Made by a program: the position numbers and the translations under genes | Shown here: positions 38,125 to 47,602 of the stretch, one piece after another | Layout: each line of letters opens with the position of its first letter | How positions within the stretch are numbered: position 1 is the stretch's first letter | Origin: Cellulophaga baltica | GTDB lineage: Bacteria; Bacteroidota; Bacteroidia; Flavobacteriales; Flavobacteriaceae | NCBI RefSeq assembly: GCF_900102165.1 | Contig: NZ_FNBD01000004.1 | Span: forward strand, 1-64,000 | Reading direction: 5' to 3' | DNA length: 64,000 nucleotides | Notes under the pieces: generated by a model | Databases searched by the model: none | What the model was told of the DNA's origin: nothing | What the model saw: only the letters and a program-made list of their open reading frames with translations

Positions 38125-38937
38125 ATGTCATACAACCTATTAAAAGGAAAAAGAGGGATAATCTTCGGAGCTCTTGATGAAAATTCAATTGCATGGAAGA
38201 CTGCAGAACGCGTTCATGCAGAAGGAGGAACTTTTGTCTTAACCAATGCGCCTATCGCCATGAGAATGGGGCAAATAGATGCACTTGCAAAAAAAACAGG
38301 TTCAGAAATTATTCCTGCAGATGCTACTAGCGAAGAAGATTTAGCTAATTTAGTAGAGAAGGCTACCGAAATTTTAGGAGGTAAGTTAGATTTTGTTTTA
38401 CATTCTATAGGAATGTCTGTGAATGTTCGTAAGGGAAGAAAGTATACAGATGAGAAATATGATTTCACCGCTAAAGGTTGGGATGTTTCTGCGCTATCTT
38501 TTCATAAAGTAATGCAAACACTTTATAAAGCAGATGCTATGAATGAATGGGGAAGTATTGTTGCCTTAACTTATATGGCAGCACAACGTACATTCCCTGA
38601 TTATAATGATATGGCTGATAATAAGGCATATTTAGAATCTGTAGCACGTAGCTTTGGATATTTTTATGGAAAAGAAAAGAAAGTTCGGGTTAACACTATT
38701 TCTCAATCTCCAACACCAACTACAGCGGGTCAAGGGGTAAAAGGTTTTGATGGTTTCATCAGTTATGCAGAAAAAATGTCTCCTTTAGGGAATGCAACTG
38801 CTCAAGATTGTGCAGATTATACAGTTACCTTGTTTTCAGATTTAACAAAGAAAGTAACTATGCAGAATTTATTTCATGACGGAGGCTTCTCTAACACAGG
38901 AGTTAGTCAAGAAGTTATAGAGTATTTTAGTAAATAA
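38125..38937 (+). CDS. fabI: Enoyl-[acyl-carrier-protein] reductase (NADH)
   Basis: A 270-residue short-chain dehydrogenase of FabI type: cofactor loop GALDENSIAWKTAERV (15-30) and active-site Y160-x6-K167 (in DYNDMADNKAYLE), with Y150 (TYMAAQ) as the second tyrosine. It carries out the last reduction in each fatty-acid elongation round and is the triclosan target. A weak terminator follows. Confidence 0.95.
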   Translation: MSYNLLKGKRGIIFGALDENSIAWKTAERVHAEGGTFVLTNAPIAMRMGQIDALAKKTGSEIIPADATSEEDLANLVEKATEILGGKLDFVLHSIGMSVNVRKGRKYTDEKYDFTAKGWDVSALSFHKVMQTLYKADAMNEWGSIVALTYMAAQRTFPDYNDMADNKAYLESVARSFGYFYGKEKKVRVNTISQSPTPTTAGQGVKGFDGFISYAEKMSPLGNATAQDCADYTVTLFSDLTKKVTMQNLFHDGGFSNTGVSQEVIEYFSK

Positions 38938-38954
38938 TAGTTAGATTTTTAATC

Positions 38955-38984
38955 GAAAGCCATTCGTATATTCGAGTGGCTTTT
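38955..38984 (+). terminator. Weak terminator after fabI
   Basis: AAAGCCATTCG / CGAGTGGCTTT with a six-base loop and one G-T pair; followed by only a short T stretch (TTTTATGTTT). Confidence 0.5.
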
Positions 38985-39003
38985 ATGTTTATAGTCATTT
39001 CAA

Positions 39004-40008
39004 ATGAAATTAGATTTCTCCTTTATAGTCCCTGTGTATAATAGGCCTAATGAGATTAAAGAGTTGTTAGAAAGTTTGGTCTTGCAAACGTATAAAACAC
39101 CTTATGAGATTGTTATTGTAGAGGATGGCTCCACACGTAGTTCAGAAGCTGTAATTGCCACATTTGAAGATAAATTAGCCATTACATACCTTAAAAAAGC
39201 CAATAGTGGTCCTGGAGATTCTAGGAACTACGGCATGCGTAAAGCCCGTGGTAATTATTTTATAGTGTTAGATTCTGATTGTATTTTGCCGCCGCAGTAT
39301 TTAGTGGAGGCAGAAAAAGCACTACAAAAAGAGTATGTAGATTGTTATGGAGGTCCAGATGCAGCTCATGAAAGCTTTTCATTAGTGCAAAAGGCTATTA
39401 ACTATGCTATGACTAGCTTTTTAACAACCGGAGGTATCCGTGGAGGAAAGAAAGCTGTAGGTAAGTTTCAGCCAAGAAGTTTCAATATGGGGATTTCAAA
39501 AAAGGCGTTCGAGGCTACAGGTGGTTATGGAAATATACATCCTGGAGAGGATCCAGATTTGACGATAAGGATTTGGAATAATGGCTTTAAGACCAAGCTA
39601 ATTTCGGAAGCATATGTTTTTCATAAAAGACGAATAGATTGGAATAAGTTTTACATACAAGTAAATAAATTTGGGATGGTAAGGCCTATTCTAAATAAGT
39701 GGCATCCTGAAACTAAAAAAATAACTTATTGGTTTCCTACAGTGTTCTGCATGGGCTTTGTGTTCTCTTTACTATTTGCTCTGATCGGGTTTAATTTTCC
39801 GATCTATTTTTACCTATTTTACTTTTGTTTGTTATTTGTAGATTCGCTTTTAAAAAATAAAAATGTAGCGATAGCTTTACTTTCGCTAGCAGCTGTTAGT
39901 ATTCAATTTGTAGGGTATGGTTATGGTTTTTTAAAATCAACATTGTTGCTTAACTTTAGTTCAAAGAAAGCAGTAGAGTTGTTTCCTAAATTATTCTTCA
40001 AAAACTAA
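39004..40008 (+). CDS. Family 2 glycosyltransferase with C-terminal membrane part
   Basis: A 334-residue protein. GT-A fold motifs: FIVPVYNRP (7-15), EDGS (40-43), DSD (90-92) for metal/nucleotide-sugar binding and GEDPDLTIRIWNNGF further on. Two or more hydrophobic helices in 235-300 anchor it to the membrane. It would transfer a sugar to a lipid or glycan acceptor. The acceptor and sugar are unknown. Its stop and the start of the YbbR-like gene overlap by one base. Confidence 0.9.
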   Translation: MKLDFSFIVPVYNRPNEIKELLESLVLQTYKTPYEIVIVEDGSTRSSEAVIATFEDKLAITYLKKANSGPGDSRNYGMRKARGNYFIVLDSDCILPPQYLVEAEKALQKEYVDCYGGPDAAHESFSLVQKAINYAMTSFLTTGGIRGGKKAVGKFQPRSFNMGISKKAFEATGGYGNIHPGEDPDLTIRIWNNGFKTKLISEAYVFHKRRIDWNKFYIQVNKFGMVRPILNKWHPETKKITYWFPTVFCMGFVFSLLFALIGFNFPIYFYLFYFCLLFVDSLLKNKNVAIALLSLAAVSIQFVGYGYGFLKSTLLLNFSSKKAVELFPKLFFKN

Positions 40009-40973
40009 TGCAAGCAATGATAAGGATTAAGAAAAGCCTCCAAAAAAGAAAAGTTAAAATCTTCTTGATTTTTCTTTTCTTTTCGAGTATGTCTTGGTTT
40101 ATAAATAAACTTTCTGAAGATTATACAGGTAGGGCTGTGTTTGATGTGTTGTATACGAATGTTCCTGACAGTCTTTTGTTTGTGGGCGCTTCAAAAGATC
40201 ATATAGATGTAAAACTAAAAGCTAGTGGATTTACATTTTTAGGTTTTGGCTTTAAAAATAAAACAGTAACTATAGATGTAGCTAAAGCCCAACAAGAAGA
40301 GGGAACTTATTTTGTGCCAAGGAGTGGGTATCAATTGCAAATAGAAAAGCAGTTGCCACAATCTATGGAGTTTATGGGGGTAGATGAAGATGATGCTATA
40401 GTCTTAGAAATCTATTCATTAAAGACAAAAAAAATCCCTGTGACGCAACGTTTAAAAGTAGATTATTCTCAAAATTTCATGTTAGAGGGAGAAATTGTAA
40501 TACAGCCCGATAGTATTCTAATTCAAGGACCCGAAGCAATGTTAGATACCATAATGGGTATTCAAACAGAAGAAAAGACGATCAATAATATTACGGAAGA
40601 TTTTAAAGAGGAACTACAGTTGCAAATTCCTGAAAATAATTCAACTATTAAATATGCTTCTACAAGTATTTTTGTAAGTGGAAAAGTAGTTCGCTTTTCG
40701 GAAAAAATAATTGAAGTGCCTATTACAGTTACTAATACGCCAGAAGATTTTGAGATTAAACTATTTCCAGATACGGTAAAGATTGTTTGCAGCGCAAAAA
40801 TAGATGATCTTAAAACCCTTCATGAGTCAAATTTTAAGGTTATTGCAGATTGTAGTACTATTCAAGATAATGCTCAAAACGGAATCCTATTACAGTTGGT
40901 ATCAGCTCCCGAGATGATAAAAGATGTGCGTTTAATGTCTAATGAAGTACGGTATATTTTAAAGCGGAAATAA
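40008..40973 (+). CDS. YbbR-like domain protein
   Basis: A 321-residue protein: one membrane helix near residues 18-33 (VKIFLIFLFFSSMSWFIN) and an extracytoplasmic part with YbbR-like repeats (for example KIPVTQRLKVDYSQNF and ISVSG..., IIEVPITVTNTPEDFEIKLFPDTV). In Firmicutes YbbR (CdaR) regulates the di-adenylate cyclase, but no such cyclase is adjacent here, so no function is assigned. Overlaps the GT gene at the start and coaE at the end, by one base each. Confidence 0.8.
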   Translation: MQAMIRIKKSLQKRKVKIFLIFLFFSSMSWFINKLSEDYTGRAVFDVLYTNVPDSLLFVGASKDHIDVKLKASGFTFLGFGFKNKTVTIDVAKAQQEEGTYFVPRSGYQLQIEKQLPQSMEFMGVDEDDAIVLEIYSLKTKKIPVTQRLKVDYSQNFMLEGEIVIQPDSILIQGPEAMLDTIMGIQTEEKTINNITEDFKEELQLQIPENNSTIKYASTSIFVSGKVVRFSEKIIEVPITVTNTPEDFEIKLFPDTVKIVCSAKIDDLKTLHESNFKVIADCSTIQDNAQNGILLQLVSAPEMIKDVRLMSNEVRYILKRK

Positions 40974-41566
40974 TGATTGTAGGGCTAACAGGCGGAATAG
41001 GTAGTGGTAAAACTACAGTGGCAAAAATGTTTCACGCGTTAGGTGTTCCTGTATATAACTCAGATATTGAGGCTAAAAAGTTAATGGTAACTTCGGAAGT
41101 TCTCAAGGTTAAAATAAAAGAACTTTTAGGAACAGAGTCGTATATTGATCATAAGCTTAATAGAACTTATATTGCCGATAAAATTTTTACGGACCCTGAT
41201 TTGTTAGCACAATTAAATGCGATAGTGCACCCTGCTGTAAGGCAAGATTTCATGTCTTGGGTAGCGCAGCAAAAAGCTGCGTACATTATTCAAGAAACGG
41301 CTATTATTTTTGAAAACGACACCCAAAATAAGTTTGATAAAATAATATTGGTCACAGCGCCGGAAAAGATTAGAATAGCAAGAGTTACCTCGCGTGATGC
41401 TATTTCTGCGGATAAAGTAAAAGAGCGTATAGAAAACCAATGGCCAGATCAAAAGAAAGCTGCCTTGTCTGATTATGTGATTAATAATTTGGAATTAGAT
41501 AAAACCACTGTTTTAGTCGCTGAAATTCATAAACAACTTCTTAAATTTTCCTCTTTTACATCTTAA
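40973..41566 (+). CDS. coaE: Dephospho-CoA kinase
   Basis: A 197-residue P-loop kinase: GGIGSGKTT (7-15), LGVPVYNSDIEAKKLM and the lid region RVTSRDAISADKVKERI. It phosphorylates dephospho-CoA, the last step of coenzyme A synthesis. The gene starts on the last base of the YbbR-like stop codon. Confidence 0.95.
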   Translation: MIVGLTGGIGSGKTTVAKMFHALGVPVYNSDIEAKKLMVTSEVLKVKIKELLGTESYIDHKLNRTYIADKIFTDPDLLAQLNAIVHPAVRQDFMSWVAQQKAAYIIQETAIIFENDTQNKFDKIILVTAPEKIRIARVTSRDAISADKVKERIENQWPDQKKAALSDYVINNLELDKTTVLVAEIHKQLLKFSSFTS

Positions 41567-41636
41567 TTTTAACATTTGTGTTAAGGTTAGGTTAAACGCA
41601 TTAACTTCTATCTGTTAAATTTTTAATTTTACCGCA

Positions 41637-43235
41637 ATGAATAGACGCTTATTTATTCTTCTTGTCATTTTAATGAGTGTTTCTCTAATAGGAATAATTT
41701 TTGTTCAGGGCTATTGGATTAAACAATCTGTTGAAGATAAGGAGGAACAGTTTACGAGTATGGTGACCGAAATTTTAAATAAGGTCACAGAGAAAATTGA
41801 AAAGAGAGAGCTTGCAGATTATACGGGCGAGCTTTTAAAAATTAGAGATAGTGCGGGGGGGCAAGCAAAGGCCCCAGACTTATTGAAGAATATCTTTTTC
41901 ATGGAGAGAGATATGAACTCTAATGAGATTACGTATTATTCACACGGTATATTAGAAGAGAGTTACAATGTGCCATCAACGTTCTTTGACAATAATAATA
42001 TTGGTTTTGGATTGGATTCAACCATTCTAAAAAACTATACGAGTATACGAAACAAAACTATTTTCAAAGAAGATTATGGGTTAGACGGGAAAGCAAATAT
42101 GTTGACACCTATTCAAAAACTTGAGAAAATTGGTGGATTAACTTCTATAGAAAAAGCAGCTTGGGAAGATGTTTTCAAAGAAAAGGCAAAGACTAGACCT
42201 ATTCATAAGCGGGTCACAAGACAAGAGATAGAACTTTTGTTTGATATGGAGCTTAAAAATAGAAACATAGATACGGAGTATGAATATGGTATCTATAGCC
42301 GCAGTTTACCTACTAAGGTAAAATCTAGAAAATTCAAGTTTGCAAAAAGCAGCACACTTTATAAGTATCCAATTTTTAAAGATTCTGATGGGGAGAGTAA
42401 TTTTGCGCTGTTAGTCACATTTCCAGCGAAGAAGAAATATTTAATCAAGACAATTTTACCTATGGCAATTTTGTCTTTACTATTTACTTTGGTCATTGTT
42501 GTAGCTTATACGAGTGCCATTTATCAATTAATAAGACAAAAACAAATTTCAGAAATAAAATCTGATTTTATCAATAACATGACGCATGAGTTTAAGACTC
42601 CTATTGCTACCATAAACTTAGCAGTAGAAGCTATTAGAAACCCTAAAATTATTGATGATAAAGAAAAGGTAGAGCGCTATCTAACGATGATTAAAGATGA
42701 GAATAAAAGAATGCATGCTCAAGTAGAGAATGTACTTCGTATTTCTAAATTAGAAAAGAATCAATTAGATATAAGTAAGGATAGAGTAGATGTTCACGAC
42801 ATAATACATGATGCTATGGCACATGTAGAGTTGATTGTAGATGATAGAGGAGGTTATATCAATCTGCATCTAGAAGCAGAAAGTAGTGAGGTTTTAGCGA
42901 GTGACATGCACTTTACTAACGTAATCGTGAATATACTGGATAATGCTATTAAGTATTCGCCAGAGGCGCCTAAAATAGATGTGTATACAGAAGTCGCAAA
43001 CAACAATATTATTATAAAGATTAAAGATCAAGGTGCAGGAATGAGTAAAGCCGTTTTGAAAAAGGTTTTTGAAAAATTTTACAGAGAGCACACTGGTAAT
43101 ATACATAATGTAAAAGGTCACGGTTTAGGTTTAGCCTACGTGAAAAAAATTATTGAAGATCATCAAGGTGAAGTTTACGTTGAGAGTGAGAAAGGAAAAG
43201 GAAGTACATTCTACGTGAAGTTACCTTTAATATAA
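41637..43235 (+). CDS. Membrane sensor histidine kinase
   Basis: A 532-residue kinase: membrane helix 1 (about 6-27), a large extracytoplasmic sensor (about 28-268), helix 2 (about 270-298), HisKA with H317 (NNMTHEFKTPIATI) and the HATPase domain with VIVNILDNAIKYSP (N box), KDQGAGMSK (G1) and GHGLGLAYVKKI (G2). No HAMP domain is obvious. It pairs with the response regulator nine bases downstream. The pair resembles the RprX/RprY type of Bacteroidetes by its architecture, but I cannot confirm it. A run of seven G lies at 41855-41861. Confidence 0.93.
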   Translation: MNRRLFILLVILMSVSLIGIIFVQGYWIKQSVEDKEEQFTSMVTEILNKVTEKIEKRELADYTGELLKIRDSAGGQAKAPDLLKNIFFMERDMNSNEITYYSHGILEESYNVPSTFFDNNNIGFGLDSTILKNYTSIRNKTIFKEDYGLDGKANMLTPIQKLEKIGGLTSIEKAAWEDVFKEKAKTRPIHKRVTRQEIELLFDMELKNRNIDTEYEYGIYSRSLPTKVKSRKFKFAKSSTLYKYPIFKDSDGESNFALLVTFPAKKKYLIKTILPMAILSLLFTLVIVVAYTSAIYQLIRQKQISEIKSDFINNMTHEFKTPIATINLAVEAIRNPKIIDDKEKVERYLTMIKDENKRMHAQVENVLRISKLEKNQLDISKDRVDVHDIIHDAMAHVELIVDDRGGYINLHLEAESSEVLASDMHFTNVIVNILDNAIKYSPEAPKIDVYTEVANNNIIIKIKDQGAGMSKAVLKKVFEKFYREHTGNIHNVKGHGLGLAYVKKIIEDHQGEVYVESEKGKGSTFYVKLPLI

Positions 43236-43244
43236 AAAAGAATT

Positions 43245-43958
43245 ATGGAGACAGTAAACAAGAAAATACTTTTGGTAGAGGATGACCCAAATTTTGGTAT
43301 CGTTCTTAAAGATTATTTGTCTATGAACGATTTTGATGTCGTTTTAGCAAAGAATGGGATGGAAGGTTTTGAGAAATTTAAAAAAGATAATTATGACATC
43401 TGTATTCTTGATGTTATGATGCCTTATAAAGACGGATTTACATTAGCTAAAGAGATCCGTGAGAAAAATGAAAATGTGCCAATTGTATTCTTGACAGCTA
43501 AAACCATGAAGGAAGATGTCTTAAAAGGATACAAAGCAGGAGCAGATGATTATTTAAATAAGCCGTTTGATTCTGAAGTACTTTTAATGAAACTTAAGGC
43601 TATTCTTCAAAGAAAAGCATCAAGTACTTTGGCTGACAGTCGTAAATTTGAATTTACTATCGGTGAATTTCAATTGAATTCTAAGCTACGTTTTCTTAAA
43701 TTTAAAGATCAAGAGCCTGTAAAATTATCTCCAAAAGAGAATGAATTGTTACGTCTTTTAGCATTGCATGAAAATGATTTAATGCCAAGAGAACTTGCTT
43801 TAACAAAAATATGGAGAGATGATAACTATTTCACTTCTCGTAGTATGGATGTTTATATAGCAAAGCTTAGAAAGTATTTAAAAGTTGATGATTCTGTAGA
43901 AATTTTGAATATTCACGGAGAAGGCTTTAGATTGGTCGTGAAAACGGCCGAGGAATAG
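43245..43958 (+). CDS. OmpR/PhoB-type response regulator
   Basis: A 237-residue regulator: receiver domain (1-120) with phosphorylated D56 (DICILDVMMPYKDGF), E12/D13 acidic pocket (VEDDPNF), T and K (FLTAK, NKPFD), then a winged-helix DNA-binding domain (about 135-232; YFTSRSMDVYIAKLRKYL). It acts as a transcription factor for the kinase encoded just upstream. Ends at a terminator. Confidence 0.95.
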   Translation: METVNKKILLVEDDPNFGIVLKDYLSMNDFDVVLAKNGMEGFEKFKKDNYDICILDVMMPYKDGFTLAKEIREKNENVPIVFLTAKTMKEDVLKGYKAGADDYLNKPFDSEVLLMKLKAILQRKASSTLADSRKFEFTIGEFQLNSKLRFLKFKDQEPVKLSPKENELLRLLALHENDLMPRELALTKIWRDDNYFTSRSMDVYIAKLRKYLKVDDSVEILNIHGEGFRLVVKTAEE

Positions 43959-43984
43959 ACCTTTTACGATCATAATATATAAGG

Positions 43985-44013
43985 GCCACTCGAATTTTAA
44001 AGTGGCTTTTTTT
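43985..44013 (+). terminator. Terminator of the two-component operon
   Basis: GCCACT / AGTGGC stem with a ten-base loop followed by seven T, 27 bases after the response regulator stop. The T-run touches the stop codon of the convergent permease gene. Confidence 0.85.
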
Positions 44014-45346
44014 ATAGGAATAAACTAATGATACAAACAGAAATAAATCCTGTTAAAGCCAATATGGTCGTCATCATAGTCCACGATTTAAAAGTCTCTT
44101 TTTCTGAGATTCTCAGGTATTGGCCTACAAGCCAAAACCCACTATCATTTACGTGAGAAAAAATACTGGCACCAGATGCTATAGCAATGACCAAACAAGC
44201 CAATTCAGGATTGCTTAGAGAGGCATCTACGAGTAATGGAGCAACCAATCCTGCAGAAGTAATCATGGCTACGGTAGATGAGCCCTGAATTATCCGAACG
44301 ATGGCGGCACTGGTAAAGGCAAATGCTAAAACAGGAAAACCTACATCACTTAATGAGGTGGCTAATAACTCTCCTGCTCCTGTATTGGTTAACACTTGTT
44401 TAAAAACACCACCCGCGCCTGTTAGTAAGATTATAGTTCCTGCAGGCTCTAAAGATTTGCTAGTAATCTTAAACAGTTCATTTTTTGTCATCCCTCTTTT
44501 TATGCCGAAGAAATACCATGCTAATAAATTGGCGATAATTAGTGCGGTGAACGGATGTCCTACGAGTTCTACTATATTTAATACTTGAGGATTTATAGGG
44601 CCTAAAACTCCGCTAGTAATACACGTATTTAGTAGTATAAGTAGGATTGGAATTCCAATTATTCCTAAGGTGAGTCCAACCTCTGGTAGGCTATCATGTA
44701 AAGTACTTTCTGTTTCTTTAGGGGCTTCAATATGTATCTTTTGAGCAATGTACTTTCCGAAAAGTAATCCACTAGTCAATGCAGTTGGGATACCTACAAT
44801 AAATCCCATAAGAATTACCCACCCTAATTCTGCACCTATAATTTCGGCTACAGCGATGGGTCCTGGAGTAGGAGGGATAAATGCATGAGTAATGGCTAAA
44901 CCCGCTAATAGGGGAATGGCATATAGTAATAATGATTTTTTTGTTTTACGCTGTAAAGCATAGATCATTGGAACCAAGATTATAAAAGCGACATCAAAAA
45001 AAACAGGAATAGCTATTAAAAACCCAGAAATGACCATAGCAGAAGGGGCATTCTTTAATCCGAATTTAGAGACCATAAAATTGGCAATGGTTTTTGCTCC
45101 GCCAGAACTTTCTAGTATAGCTCCGAACATAGCGCCCAAGCCTACAACAGTAGCGACAAACCCTAAGGTACCGCCCATTCCGTTTTTAACGGTATCAATA
45201 ATTTCTTTAGCATTAAGGCCTGCAACCAAACCCACAGTAATACTTCCTATGAGTAAAGCGATAAAGGCATTAATCTTAAGCTTGAGGATTAAAAATAAGA
45301 GAATGGCAATCCCTAGTATAACGGCGAGAATAAGTTGAGTTTCCAC
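44012..45346 (-). CDS. gntP: Gluconate:H+ symporter of the GntP family
   Basis: A 444-residue permease with about 12-14 helices and GntP-family signatures (ESSGGAKTIANFMVSKFG, HAFIPPTPGPIAVAEIIG, GSSTVAMITSAGLVAP and HVNDSGFWLVGQYL). It imports gluconate or a related hexonate. The start overlaps the gluconate kinase gene by one base, so import and phosphorylation are coupled. Confidence 0.92.
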   Translation of the reverse strand: METQLILAVILGIAILLFLILKLKINAFIALLIGSITVGLVAGLNAKEIIDTVKNGMGGTLGFVATVVGLGAMFGAILESSGGAKTIANFMVSKFGLKNAPSAMVISGFLIAIPVFFDVAFIILVPMIYALQRKTKKSLLLYAIPLLAGLAITHAFIPPTPGPIAVAEIIGAELGWVILMGFIVGIPTALTSGLLFGKYIAQKIHIEAPKETESTLHDSLPEVGLTLGIIGIPILLILLNTCITSGVLGPINPQVLNIVELVGHPFTALIIANLLAWYFFGIKRGMTKNELFKITSKSLEPAGTIILLTGAGGVFKQVLTNTGAGELLATSLSDVGFPVLAFAFTSAAIVRIIQGSSTVAMITSAGLVAPLLVDASLSNPELACLVIAIASGASIFSHVNDSGFWLVGQYLRISEKETFKSWTMMTTILALTGFISVCIISLFL

Positions 45347-45849
45347 TAGTTGAGTTGTTTTTTTATTTCAGTAATAATTTCTTCAGGATTTAAACTTATG
45401 GATACTGTAATTACATTTTCAGTAGTGTCTGGAATTTCTAAAGCATCAAATTGAGATTTTAGAAGGTCTGAAGGCATAAAATGACCCTCTCTACTATTCA
45501 GTCGATTATAAATAAGCTCAAAAGAGCCCTCCAGAAATATAAAACAATGCTTTTGAAGTTTGTTAGCTAATAATGTTCTGTACTTTTTTTTAAGCGCAGA
45601 ACAAGCAATTAAAGCGCCTTTGCTACTATTTTGTAGCGCAATACTATTTAGTTTTAGCAGCCAATCATGACGATCATCATCATTTAAGGGATGACCGGCA
45701 GCCATTTTATCAATATTTGCTTGTGGATGGTAATCATCGCCATCAAAAAACGGAATACCCCATTCTTTAGAGAGTAACTTTCCAATGGTGCTTTTTCCTG
45801 TTCCTGATACTCCCATGATGTAAAATACTACGCCATCAACCTTATTCAT
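45346..45849 (-). CDS. gntK: Gluconate kinase
   Basis: A 167-residue P-loop kinase: GVSGTGKS (13-20), FFDGDDYHPQANIDKMAAGHPLNDDDR and ACSALKKKYRTLL. It makes 6-phosphogluconate from imported gluconate. Overlaps the upstream miaA gene by four bases and the permease gene by one, an operon of five very tightly packed genes. Confidence 0.94.
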   Translation of the reverse strand: MNKVDGVVFYIMGVSGTGKSTIGKLLSKEWGIPFFDGDDYHPQANIDKMAAGHPLNDDDRHDWLLKLNSIALQNSSKGALIACSALKKKYRTLLANKLQKHCFIFLEGSFELIYNRLNSREGHFMPSDLLKSQFDALEIPDTTENVITVSISLNPEEIITEIKKQLN

Positions 45850-46751
45850 TTAATTTCAGTTTCAATTTTATCTATTATTACGGTGATTTCTTCGTCAAAG
45901 TCTACCCAAATAGTTTCGGTAGCTCTGCGAAACCAAGTAAGTTGCCTTTTTGCAAATCTTCTGGTGTTTTTCTTGATTTCAGAAATAGCAAAATCTAATT
46001 GCCAAAGACCTTCAAAGTAGTTAAATAATTCTTTGTAACCTACAGTTTGTAAGGCATTTAACGCTTTGTTTTCTATTAGTGATTTCACTTCGTCTATAAG
46101 TCCGGCATCAACCATCAGATCTACCCGCTGGTTTATACGTTCATAAATCATCTCTCTTTCTGCTTCAATACCAAGGGTAATAGTTTTAAAAGGTCTTTTG
46201 TTTTTGTCCTTATTTAAAAACGAAGAGTAGGGTTTCCCTGTTCCGATACAAATTTCTAAGGCACGTACTAATCGGTGTGGATTTTGGATATCTACTTTGT
46301 TAAAGTATTCAGGATCTAATTCCTTTAACCGGTTCTGTAAGACGGCAATTCCTTGTGTCGCAAGCTCCTGGTTTAGTCTTGGCCGAATGGCAGCGTCTAC
46401 TTCAGGGAAATGATCTAATCCTTTTGTAACAGCGTCTACATAGAGTCCGCTACCACCCACTAAAACAACAATATCTTTAGTTTCAAATAAGCTTTCAAGT
46501 TTAGCAATAGCATCTCGTTCAAAGTCTCCAACCGAATAAGGCTCTAAGATACTTTTGTGTTGTATAAAATGGTGTGGTGCAGCCGCTAATTCTTCTGGAG
46601 AAGGCACGGCAGTACCAATATTCATTTCTTTAAAAAACTGTCTAGAATCTGCAGATATAATTTCTGTTTTGTATTGTTGTGCTATAGCAATAGCAAGTTT
46701 CGTTTTACCTATAGCGGTAGGTCCTACTACTGAAATTACTGTTTTCTCCAT
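45846..46751 (-). CDS. miaA: tRNA dimethylallyltransferase
   Basis: A 301-residue MiaA: P-loop GPTAIGKT (10-17), ADSRQFFKEMNIGTA, GGSGLYVDAV and RRFAKRQLTWFRR. It adds an isopentenyl group to A37 of tRNAs that read U-starting codons. It sits between the ion channel gene and the gluconate genes in one tight chain, with overlaps at both ends. Confidence 0.95.
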   Translation of the reverse strand: MEKTVISVVGPTAIGKTKLAIAIAQQYKTEIISADSRQFFKEMNIGTAVPSPEELAAAPHHFIQHKSILEPYSVGDFERDAIAKLESLFETKDIVVLVGGSGLYVDAVTKGLDHFPEVDAAIRPRLNQELATQGIAVLQNRLKELDPEYFNKVDIQNPHRLVRALEICIGTGKPYSSFLNKDKNKRPFKTITLGIEAEREMIYERINQRVDLMVDAGLIDEVKSLIENKALNALQTVGYKELFNYFEGLWQLDFAISEIKKNTRRFAKRQLTWFRRATETIWVDFDEEITVIIDKIETEIK

Positions 46752-47599
46752 TATAATTTGCTTCCACAGTTATAACAATGCGAGGCGTCATCTCTATGAC
46801 CTTCAGCAGAGCAAGAAGGACAAGATTGTGTATTTACATGCACATAAGTACCTTCTTTCGCATTAGAATTTCCTTTAGTTTGTTTGCCAAATTCTACCGT
46901 AACAATACCTGTAGGGACCGCAATAATACCATAACCGACTAACATAATCAAGGTTGCAATAAATTGTCCTTGTGGCGTGATAGGGGCAATATCTCCGTAA
47001 CCAACAGTGGTTAGTGTAACAATAGTCCAGTAGATACTTATAGGAATACTTGTGAAGCCGGCATCTTCGCCTTCAACCAAATACATAAGTGTTCCTAGAA
47101 GCACGGAAACAATTAAAACGGCGAATAAGAAAACAATAATTTTAGCCCTACTTGCCTTTAAAGCACTTTTTAACTGCGAGGCCTCACCAAGAAATTGCAC
47201 AAGTTTCAGAATTCTAAAAACTCGTAAAAGGCGTAAAGCTCTAATAGCTAATAGTACTTGGGAGCCTGCAAGAATATAAGAGATGTATAGCGGTATTGTG
47301 GATAGTAAATCTATAATACCATAAAAGCTAAAGATATATTTTAAAGGTTTTTTTATACTAACTACCCGGGCTATATACTCAATGGTGAAAAATATCGTGA
47401 TGATCCATTCAAAAGCAAGAAGAATAGAATGGTATTTGGCATCTAGTTCTTTGATGCTCTCTAGCATTACAATAATTACGCTAATGATAATTAAAATAAT
47501 CAAGATAATATCAAAACCTTTTCCCATAGGGGTGTCAGCTTCATATATTACTTCATGAATTTTATGTTTCCAACCTTTATCTGGCTTATATCTTCTCAA
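46751..47599 (-). CDS. Voltage-gated potassium channel with C-terminal zinc-ribbon-like tail
   Basis: A 282-residue six-helix channel. The S4 voltage sensor has regularly spaced arginines (AIRALRLLRVFRILK, 118-132) and the selectivity filter is TVGYGD (198-203). After S6 a short cytoplasmic part ends with CPSC...CYNC (about 264-279), a four-cysteine pattern like a small zinc ribbon. It would let K+ pass the inner membrane depending on voltage. Its stop overlaps the miaA start by one base; the exonuclease gene is three bases upstream. Confidence 0.9.
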   Translation of the reverse strand: MRRYKPDKGWKHKIHEVIYEADTPMGKGFDIILIILIIISVIIVMLESIKELDAKYHSILLAFEWIITIFFTIEYIARVVSIKKPLKYIFSFYGIIDLLSTIPLYISYILAGSQVLLAIRALRLLRVFRILKLVQFLGEASQLKSALKASRAKIIVFLFAVLIVSVLLGTLMYLVEGEDAGFTSIPISIYWTIVTLTTVGYGDIAPITPQGQFIATLIMLVGYGIIAVPTGIVTVEFGKQTKGNSNAKEGTYVHVNTQSCPSCSAEGHRDDASHCYNCGSKL

Positions 47600-47602
47600 T
47601 GG

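Noticed and set aside
41855-41861. Run of seven G in the sensor kinase gene as a phase-variation tract
   Set aside because: Seven bases is short, and about one such run is expected by chance in a window of this size and base composition.
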